Shown piece by piece: positions 55,395-64,000 of a stretch of DNA of 64,000 nt. The translations under genes and the position numbers were made by a program. The stretch's first letter is position 1. Every line of letters begins with the position of its first letter. The stretch is taken from assembly GCA_026545225.1 (NCBI GenBank), contig CM048847.1:15495835-15559834 (forward strand), given 5' to 3'. The notes below the pieces were generated by a model. The model made no database searches, was not told the DNA's origin, and worked only from the letters and a program-made list of their open reading frames with translations. The DNA is from Cornus controversa (taxonomy: Eukaryota; Streptophyta; Magnoliopsida; Cornales; Cornaceae).

Positions 55395-55670
55395 TGTAAA
55401 ATTTGAGGTTTCTAGTTTCAAAAACCCATCCTAGACATTTTAAGTTTCTAACTGACTCCTCATTTCTCTTGCACATACAACACCAATTCACAATGATCTG
55501 TTGCCTTTTTCTCAAATTGTCAAGCGTCAAAATCTTCCAAAAAACGGAGGTCCATCCGAAGAAGGCCACATTGGGGAGGGGCCTTAGTGCCCCAAACAGC
55601 CTTCCACGGGAAATTCATCCCTTCAAACTCGAAAATGCTCCTATAGAAGGATTTTCTCGACACAGGGTGA
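55395..55670 (-). pseudogene. L1 fragment, zinc-binding end, opposite strand
   Basis: The minus strand gives SRKSFYRSIFEFEGMNFPWK, AVWGTKAPPQ, FFGWTSVFWKILTLDNLRKR and IVNWCCMCKRNEESV. It is a separate L1 scrap, inverted relative to the one just before it. It is frameshifted near 55575. Confidence 0.8.
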
Positions 55671-56340
55671 GACATGATACAACATAGATATGTCGACTCT
55701 TTGAATAAATAGGTAGGACATGAGACATGACTATATATAAATATAAAAGTTTATTTATATCGTCTTTTGAGTAAGAAAATTATACAATTCTAATTAACTT
55801 TTATACTAAGAGTTACATAATTTAAAATATGATGTTGTTTGAGATCGAAAAGATTATTATATTATACATGTTACTACTTTTCTATTTAGTAAATACAATT
55901 ATATTTTAGTCCTATATATTTGAAAAAGTTCATTGGCTGCATGCTTGATTTGTGATGATATTTGTATAATGTCAATTTTTCTTAAAAAGAAAAAAAGTAG
56001 ACACTTTGGGGTGTGTCGTGTTGTTTCCAAGATTGTTGGACATGGCTACTTACTCTTAGATGTGTTTATGTTATATAAGACTAGTATTGGGGATGTCTGG
56101 GATGTGTCGGCCAAGTGCCCAGTATGTGTTGACTAATTGTCTGAAATATATATATATATATAGACACGTTCTTGAAGTATCTGTCATGTGTTTAGGAGTG
56201 TCAATGAAGTGTTAGTTTTTGGAACATGTTTGGCATGAACACGACACATTCGTTTCCGAAGTTTTGTGTTTCATATATAAGAGTGAAATATATATAGTGT
56301 TCATTTTGGAGGATGATTGCCCTACTAGAAATGTTGGATT
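55671..56340. repeat. Decayed GTGTCG-rich repeat
   Basis: The stretch carries GAGACATGATACAACAT at one end and words such as GTGTGTCGTGTTG, GGATGTGTCGGCCAAGTG and AACACGACACATTCG at the other, in the style of the elements at 33037 and 43816. Ends and duplications are not resolvable. Confidence 0.35.
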
Positions 56341-56358
56341 CCTTGAGAAATTATGCGC

Positions 56359-56360
<2 letters not shown>

Positions 56361-56406
<46 letters not shown>
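56361..56406. repeat. (GA)n microsatellite
   Basis: About 22 GA dinucleotides, ending in AAAGAG. Confidence 0.95.
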
Positions 56407-56411
<5 letters not shown>

Positions 56412-57640
56412 TAGCATCCCCATTTTCTATGAGATGATGTAAGTGTAAAGATTGGAGATAGACAGATAACCGGGGTAGAGGTAAATATGGCCTGAAGATA
56501 GTCCTTCACATCAAATAAGTCATGAAAATAAATAAGCTAATAAACACGATGTTGTTTTTCATTTATGATAATCAAAATCCAGTGGTTATCAGAAATAATT
56601 CTGTCAAGGTGATCATAATGCCAATGCAGCCAACCTGCAACCAAAAATTAATCCTTTTAGTGAATAGGAGGTAATAAACAAGCGATAATGGGCCAACATC
56701 AGAAGGCAAAAATGCTTTTCATTTTTTGTACTACATTCCCATTAAATATCAGTGTTAAGTTAATGAAGAATAGGCCATGATGTAAGGGTAACAACACTAG
56801 TCCTCTATGAATAAAATCTTCTTTTATCTCTTCTTTGAATAAATTGTCCCTCTAACTCCCTCTTATTCCTTTGATTCTTCACTAAGCCTCTTCTGGTTCT
56901 TGTTAGTGTATCTGTCACTACTTGGCTTTCTAGTTTTTGCAAGTGGGTCATTCCTTTTTGTGCAATGCTTAGATATTTGAGGGTTTGCTTTACTCCAAAT
57001 GAATCAAAGCTTGTTTAGTGGAGGTTGTGGGGCTGAGTAATTAGCCTGTGTTCACTTAATGAGTCATAGCATAGAAGCCCATTAGGACATCCCCTGTTGC
57101 AATTTCTTCTCTTGATTGATATTGGAACTAAGCAGAGTCTGCCAACACTTATTGTAAGAGTTCCTGGTGGAAAAGAAATTATTTGGATTTTGGAAGTATG
57201 GTTCCAACCTACAATGAGAGTCCTGGCTGCAATTATATGAAACATGACAACACATAGATCAACAAAAGCTAAAAAAAGGTGTGTGTGACTTAGATGAGTG
57301 TTCACTTACAGAACCTTTTTTTTCCTTGACTTTATATAAATCATACTTTTGAGTATTTCGCTTTAAAATTCCAATCTACTGAAAGAACGTGTTTATTCAA
57401 TCATCTCTTACTGCAATATGGTTCCTGGACTATTTTTTAAGTTGAGTTGTCAAGTTTTAAACTGTGTCATTGTAAAATGAGATTCAAGTTCAAGGGGCAG
57501 TAGAAGAATTATTTCCTTGAACATTTTTTATGTTTGTTGGATTGTATAGGATATCTAATTACTTCTTTATTTCTGTTTTGGACTTTTGGTTAAACATAGA
57601 GTTTAATCTTTTTTTAGGTTATGTTATTATGCATTCTGAA
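56407..57640. other. No recognisable gene
   Basis: AT-rich. The minus-strand frame 57015-57305 has no recognisable domain. No terminal repeats are seen. Confidence 0.45.
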
Positions 57641-57683
57641 TGTCTCAAAACAAATCCATGAAGAAGCAGGTGAGGTTAAAATG

Positions 57684-57787
57684 TTGGGGAAGCACAACAA
57701 AGGATGTAACTGCAAGAAATCTGGGTGCCTTAAGAAGTATTGTGAGTGCTTCCAGGCTAATATTATGTGTTCTAAAAATGTGTGAGG
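57684..57787 (+). pseudogene. TSO1/TCX-type CXC domain exon, isolated
   Basis: From 57690 the plus strand reads [20 protein letters not shown] then [11 protein letters not shown] and a TGA (57783-57785), followed by GTAAAC. This is the second CXC repeat (C-x-C-x4-C-x3-Y-C-x-C-F) of CRC-domain (tesmin/TSO1-like) proteins, plant nuclear DNA-binding regulators of cell division and flower development. All cysteines of this half-domain before SKN are kept. The partner CXC repeat, linker and other exons are not found nearby. It is a gene fragment at the border of a dispersed repeat. Confidence 0.8.
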
Positions 57788-60190
57788 GTAAACTGCCTTC
57801 CACCTTCCTCCCTCTCTGTGTGTATGTGACTTTCTTTCTAATTGCATTTTTGTTGTGCTCTTCTCAAATTTGTGTCTAATTGGTTTTGCTTTGAATTAAA
57901 CTTCCCTTTTGGGAGTAAATAGTATAAATTCATGTGCTTTTCCTTTTTATACTTGCCCATTATTTTTTACTTACTGATTTGTGGTTTTTTTCTTCTTTTT
58001 TTTCTTGTTTTCGAAGAAGATGATCCCATTTCCACTCTTGACTATATCAATCAATCAGACTTCTATTCCAATTCACAAGACAAAGCAAGTGGGAATTTAT
58101 CCTAAGCATTTATTTTCTGCATATTTTTTAATATTATTGCTTCAAGTTTCATGTTTGCTTAATAAAATAACTTGGATAATATTTCTTCACGTGTTTGAAA
58201 TATTCCTGCTACTTTTGCTTGATAAAATAATGTGGATATTATGTCCATTGGATAGCATTTCCATGCATGCTCACAAATATGTTTTTAAGATGTCATATTG
58301 GGAAAGTTGTGGTCCTTAGGATGTCTCCCAACCCACCTCTCCAAGCATTAGAAAGATAGACTTATAACCTAGGTCAGCTCAACCCCTAACCTGGGGCAAG
58401 TTCCCAAACCCTTCTAGGCGTTCAAAATAACTATTTTCATGATTTTTCGATCTTGATCTTTGATTTTTCACAAAAAAAAAAATTCTCAAACTCAAAATTC
58501 ACCATTCTAAACTGTTTCTTCATGATCTTCATAGGAATCTCCGTTTTAAACTCCTTTTCCATGACATTCTAAATTCCATTTCTTCAAAATTTCTAAAAAA
58601 TGCCACTTTCATTAATTTTTATAAATATCACATTTTTTAAAGTCAAAAGAAACTTTTTATAAAAAAACCATCCCTTGTGTTTTTAACTCACCTTCTTAAA
58701 TATCACTATGCCTCATCCAAAATACTTTTTCTCAAAAGCCCTTTTTTCAAAATTCAAAATTCAAGATATCCCTAGCTTGTCATATTGTAGGTGCAAATTT
58801 GTGGGTATCGTTTCATTCCTAAGTGTTCAAATTAACAAGTGAATTGCATTGTTTACAACTCAAGCACAATATGGACTGAGTGTAGCTAAAACTACACAAC
58901 CTGATTACATCACTTGAGCTTGGTCATCATAGGTGAAAAATTTTAAAGTACATGTTCAATTCATCCGATAGATATCTCTATGTTAAATGAGCTATTGAGA
59001 TTAACAAGTCAAAAATGAGGGGATGAGAGGCCATCATTTTCTCTATCCTAAGTTAATACAAATATTGTAGTAACTCTTGTGGACGGGTGTGAGTGGGAGG
59101 GTGCGAAGAGAGACACTGGGCTGAGCTACCACACTGACAGGGTACAAGGTGCTCAATCCCATATCGCCTGGGTGTGGAAAAGGAGATGTGCTTATATGTA
59201 GTATATTCTCTTCAAATGGTATGAGGCCTTTTGGGGTAAAACCCAATAGCAAAATCGTGCGGGCTTAGGCCCAAAGCGGACAATATCATACCATGTGTTA
59301 AAGCCGCTGGGCCCAAATTGGATAATATCATACCATGTGTTGGAGTGGGGTATTACAAATATTACCATTGATAACCCTTTTGAGCCAGTTTTATTTATCT
59401 CATTAACCCAAGCTAGGGATCACGATGACGAAGACAGTGTGATGACAGTAAGCAAATGATTTAATACCTAAGTGATCATGCCCCAAACTGGAGCAGTTTT
59501 TGAGTGATCATTAGTTCATCACCCAATTATGTGTCATATTTCGAGCATAATATAACCTTTCTTTCTCAAACCACTTTACCCAAGGCCCCATTACAACCCC
59601 AAGTAAAGTCCTATTTGATCGATGATGATTTGTTAACCAAGAAAACTCAACAACATGTGGTTTGATACCGAAGGAACAATACATGTTGACAAAAAATATT
59701 TCTCAAATATTTTTTTAAAAAAGGTTCATAGGTGCTTGAGAATATAGACAGTCAATCAAATGTCAGTTTGAACATAGTTGAATGAATGCTACTATTTAAT
59801 TGACCACCTTTTTCAAGGATATCCTTTTTGAAATAAAAACATCTTTTTTGAAGTAAAGTTTTAAGAACTCTAAACAAATGTTTAAAAACTCTTCAGCAAT
59901 TCCTTGTAAAATATCTTTTTCAAAAACTCTTATATTTTAAGTCCAGTTTTTCAAGAATCATTTACAATTTTCAAAACATCTTTGGCAAGACTCTTCTCAA
60001 ATTGCTTTTAAAAGCTCTTATGCTTTCAAAAGCTCTTTTCAAATCACTCATAGTTTCCTTCAAAGTCATCTATGAACAACCCATATTCTCGTATTTGGCC
60101 CTTTGGATGAACTACGTTTGACCTGATTCCTATTTCAATTGGGTTCGATCATACCATTATTTACTTCACTATATTTTCTCCACAGTTCAT
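57788..60190 (-). repeat. Long dispersed repeat, copy B (inverted to copy A)
   Basis: Blocks matching 20.4-24.8 kb occur in reverse order and orientation (listed under copy A). One stretch, about 59050-59350 (GGGTTTTACCCCAAAAGG on the minus strand; repeated ATATCATACCATGTGTT), has no counterpart in copy A and looks like a separate insertion with the usual GGCCCAAAGCGGACAATATC signature of a plant LTR end. No coding domain. Confidence 0.6.
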
Positions 60191-60734
60191 ATAACCATTT
60201 ATTAAACCAATCATACCTTTATTTTGGTTCTCTTTATATAATATGTGAATACTCTCTTTCCGTGAAAATTAAACTACTCATATTCAAGTGCATGGTTTCT
60301 TAGTTCTGGTTAATTATGAATGTGCTCATCATATAAAATAGGACTAATGATTCTTACAACTGATATCATCTCACGTGGTTTCTTCCATTTTCTTTATTGG
60401 ACCCATTTTAGATTATGAATTTCTTCTTTCAAATTTTTTGTTGAATCTAATGGATCCAATCAGTTTTCACGTGCTGCCATCTTAGTCTAGTAGCATTTTT
60501 TTTGGTTATCATTTTTTTTGCTTAGGTAAATACTGTTACTCGCATACCATGACAATACCCACTATGGACTCAAGGAGGAGAAGTTATACCATCTGACATT
60601 GGCCTGATGAATGAAGTAGTAGGATTTCTTGTATTCTTCTTGTTAACAATTCTTTTAGAAATAATTTTTGTACTTGAGCAGTTGACTTCTATGTTTCTTT
60701 TATCTTCTTGAACAGATTTATAATTATTTAGGTC

Positions 60735-61870
60735 ATAGTTACTTTGATGGGATTTCTTGTTTGCTTCGCCATTGCAATTTTTTTATTGCCATTTCTGGAA
60801 TTGTATTCCGATGGTTTTATGGAAGCTTTTGGACGACGACACTTATCATCTTCTTTGGAGGTGATCTTCTTGACCTTTCTTTTAATGTGGGAAGTATCAT
60901 CTCTCTTTGTCTCTATGTTAATTTTTCTTCCAACCGCACTGAGATTGGAGTTCTTTGGAATGCTGGGTGGCATTCACATTGAGCCATGAATGTCTTGTAC
61001 TGTTCAATTAATATTCTTCTTGAAAATAATGTAAACGAGCATGGAAGGGCCAACGATAACCCCTTGAAACAATTGGTGTGCAAGGTTATCCCATCTTTTT
61101 CTATGGTGAACCAGCTTAACCCTCTGAAATGAGGTCTGGTTAATCAACTGATTGTAGCTTAGGAGTGCCTTCGACTAGTGGGATTGATTCTAAAATAACA
61201 TCCGAAGATGAAGTTGTTCGCTTGTTAAACCCTCCATATCACTATTTGGCATTGGGTTTATTCCGATATTATAATGTAGATGTTTCTGTACTCAAGCATG
61301 AATATAGGAAAAAAGTTTGGTGACTTATAGTTATTTAATTATTTATCTTTTGCCAGAAAGCATCACTGTGAATCATATTTGTAGCTTACTATTTTTCTTT
61401 ATGCTAGTCCCATAGATTATAGTGTGCTTTATAGGGGTGATCGTAGATTGTTCTTTTATGAAATTCAGTGGTGTTTCTTGTAGCTTACCGATGGATTACT
61501 TTCTTTTGGATATGTGGCATTTCTTGGTGTAACTCCATATTATATTGAGAAGAAGTGGTAAATATTTTTAAACAAGATTTTTGGTTTGGTTATCAGACAA
61601 TGCTGGTCAATCCCAAGAAAATATGGGTAATGAAAAGGCTGTTGAAGCTTTTAACAAGCTTCAAAACGCATATGAGGTAAGTTTTTTGACTTTCATTTTT
61701 ATCCTTTTTAAAATACATTTCTTTATATTATCTGGTTTGTCATGTATCACTATGAGCTAGGTTACCTTTTTCTAGGTTCTACTTTATTCTTTTAAGGGAA
61801 AAACATATGATGATGAATTGAGGAGGGAGGATCTGCTGAATTGTTTTTGTTGGTTTCAAATTGCTTTGGT
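60735..61870 (+). pseudogene. Membrane J-domain (DnaJ-like) protein, pseudogene with introns
   Basis: The first exon (about 60735-61314) reads in changing frames HCNFFIAISGIVF, WFYGSFWTTTLIIFFGG (membrane segments), NNVNEHGRANDNPLKQ, GVPSTSGIDSKITSEDEVVR and YNVDVSVLKHEYRKK, followed by GTTTGG. Exon 61597-61676 gives TMLVNPKK, then one base is missing, then MGNEKAVEAFNKLQNAYE and GTAAGT. Exon 61776-61865 gives VLLYSFKGKTYDDELRREDL and LNCFCWFQ. This matches a plant J-domain co-chaperone family with N-terminal membrane helices. The HPD tripeptide needed to stimulate Hsp70 has become N-P-K, and with stops and frameshifts the copy is dead. The N- and C-terminal exons are not seen. Confidence 0.85.
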
Positions 61871-64000
61871 TTGCATATCTATCTTGTTCCCATCTTCTTA
61901 TAATTTACTGAAGCATGAGTATGCATTCTTTGGCTATCTTAGATTGATAACATCAATCTCAAGCATTCTCTATCTTGGCCACAACCCCACATACATGTGT
62001 ATTAAATAAAAATGTGCCAGCTGATTTTGTTTGATATATAATTTAATGCAACGAAGTTGGGGATGTTGAATTATAAGCCATGCAAACATACAGGATATCC
62101 GTTTGGCATTTGACTTATTCACTTGACTTTGGTTTTTGCATTTGTCTTTTTTTTCTTTGCCTAGTTATGAGTCTAAACAATATTTTTATCATTAATGACC
62201 TTCTCCATTATATTTCTAGCTAGTCTGAAACAATGCCTCCATTAGTTCCAAAGTTTATACATCCTTCCAGTTTTTCCCACACCAAATGCAAACCATACTT
62301 CATGGCCGCCCTTCCTCCTGCTCATACAAAGTTCCTGCGAGTCGTGACTCACAGTATGTTCTTTCAAAAGGTCCAGAAACTCAGAAGTTTATCATTTTAG
62401 CCTTAAGGGTCTGGTTGAGTGTCTAGTTAATTAACTATAGCAAATTTTATATGACAAGTTGGCTTTGTTTATTGTCACCAGATTCTTGCTATTAAAAAGC
62501 TTGCTTTGAAGTTCAAAATCATTATAATGATACATCTCCTTGTCAGATTTTCAATTTATTTGATTCCAACAAAACCTTGTAAGTTGCAAATAAGGGTAAA
62601 GTATTAGGATAACAACATGAATCTTTATGTGAGATTTGTTAGAATAACCTTTGCTCAATCACAGTTCAGTGCAACTTAACAAAGCTCCAAGTCTTTTTAT
62701 TATATGAATTTTATTTTATAAAATGGTTTCATATCGTGAATGCATTTTCCTTTTGGCTTTTCTCTCGTCTTTATGTCACTTTTCGTTTGAACCATGTCTC
62801 TAGTACATCCATTGATTTTCATTGCACATCACCACTCCATCTTATTGGTTTAGATCATCTTGTTTGGTTGTCCAAAATAAGCTTTGCATGAAAGCATTAA
62901 TTTTTTTCTTCTTTAACTTGATTGCTACCTATACATCTCATTTTGTTTGATTTAATTTTTTATACATGTCTCATTCTTTCTTTTTTCTCTCTTTTGGACC
63001 TTTTGGATAAAAAAATGTTATTTATTGACATCCTAAATGATGTAGTACCAAACATAGCTGGCTTGTCTTTAACTTGATCATTAGTCAATGGATAGAAAAG
63101 AGCCCAGTAGCACTTCTCCCCTTCTAAGCTATGTCCTTCAATCTTCCCCTTAATTATGGATATAAATCACAGATTACAAAATTAGCGAGTTTTGTAATAT
63201 TTTGGCCATCACATATCAATATTCTTCACTTCTTTTCCTGGTTTAGTGTAGTAATGTTATGTGTACTTTGACTTGGTCCCTAGTACCATATCTTAAGATT
63301 CTAAAGATCCATCAGAGTTCTTACTTCGAATAAAATCTCTTAAAATTTCAAAACAAGATCTCTATTGTTGAGAAACTTGCATCATAGATCCATAATGTTA
63401 CACTGTTAGGATTATGTCGTGTGGCCCTACAATCTGGTTTGCCTGATTTTTCTAAGAATTATGGTGGTGTTTATTTTTTGATTTGAAGCAGATTGATGGG
63501 TGTTTTCAATTTTTGGAACTTTTTCTGATTTTGGGTTTCGATTTTTCGATCTGCGATTTGGGGGTTTTCAGTGGTTTTTGTTGGTTTGAATCCACATTGG
63601 AAGAAGCCCTTAAAAATATTAAGGAGTTCATTTCAATTGCACTGATCGTGGCAAAGATCGTAAAATTAAAAGAATATGGAAATTTTGATAATTCAGATAT
63701 TGCCATAATCTTTTTAACGAAAGTTGATATATTTGGGGAATAAAGTTAAACGCAGAAAAGAAGACATCATTTGGCATCTATCTAACTTGTGACTTGATTT
63801 CAAAAGAGTTAAATAACTGGACTGTTGTCAAATTCTTCTAGCTCTACGATAAATAGAGCTGTTGGAATTAAGTTTTTGTTTTTTTCTACCTACTAAGTAT
63901 TAATCACCCTCTTTCCCCCAAAATAAAAGAACGCTCCCATATTTTGCTCACTCCAGAACTTGTTGTCCCTTCTTCTTAGAACCCTCCAACTCTGATGAAC
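61871..64000. other. No recognisable gene
   Basis: AT-rich, intron-like sequence. The missing C-terminal exons of the J-domain protein were looked for and not found. An 86-residue frame at 63483-63743 (ending FDNSDIAIIFLTKVDIFGE) has no domain I recognise and weak codon character. Confidence 0.45.

Noticed and set aside
63483-63743. 86-residue plus-strand frame near the end of the window
   Set aside because: No domain, no neighbouring exon and AT-rich codon use; not enough to call a gene.

Overview
This is a transposon-packed stretch of nuclear DNA from a flowering plant, probably a eudicot; the species cannot be told from the sequence. The evidence is plant-type L1 LINEs whose ORF1 carries a DUF4283-like domain, plant hAT and Ty1-copia repeats, a pararetrovirus of the Caulimoviridae, a mitovirus copy of the kind seen in plant mitochondrial DNA, and fragments of plant genes (NOT1, SERRATE, a TSO1-like CXC protein, PTPA, a membrane J-domain protein). 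I found no intact host gene and no intact autonomous transposon.

Layout. 0-2.4 kb: two copies of a hAT-like non-autonomous family (ends CATAGTTGT) around a LINE-like fragment that holds a 623-bp hAT MITE. 2.4-5.3 kb: DNA of mitochondrial style carrying a fossil mitovirus polymerase gene. 6.9-16.4 kb: a degenerate L1 (ORF1, endonuclease, RT, zinc-knuckle end) split inside RT by a 4-kb endogenous pararetrovirus arranged as two inverted arms. 16.7-19.9 kb: intron-containing fragments of a CCR4-NOT scaffold (NOT1) gene on the minus strand, one exon duplicated. 20.3-24.8 kb: a long repeat that recurs inverted at 57.8-60.2 kb. 25.3-27.8 kb: an RTE LINE containing a GTGTCG-rich element, itself split by a 1.43-kb hAT element with a perfect 8-bp target duplication. 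27.8-35.8 kb: a second L1 with a copia solo LTR inside it, a third hAT copy, and an antisense RTE element into which a 5'-truncated L1 has inserted, that L1 being split by a 785-bp element with 9-bp target duplication. 35.9-36.6 kb: a copia fragment. 37.8-38.2 kb: exon 1 of a SERRATE gene, disabled. 39-52 kb: LTR-type repeats in both orientations with three minisatellite arrays, an L1 RT fragment, and a 2.7-kb LTR element inserted beside a (TA)n tract. 52.8-54.8 kb: a copia gag trace followed by a PTPA retrocopy. 55-56.4 kb: L1 scraps and a (GA)n tract. 57.7 kb: a single CXC exon. 60.7-61.9 kb: a J-domain pseudogene with introns.

The elements do not form a working system. The window reads as a layered insertion record: RTE first, then L1 and GTGTCG-rich elements, then hAT elements and LTRs. 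The two items most worth attention are the inverted-repeat pararetrovirus, which has outward-facing viral promoter regions and could form hairpin RNA, and the mitovirus copy that seems to have reached the nucleus inside mitochondrial DNA.
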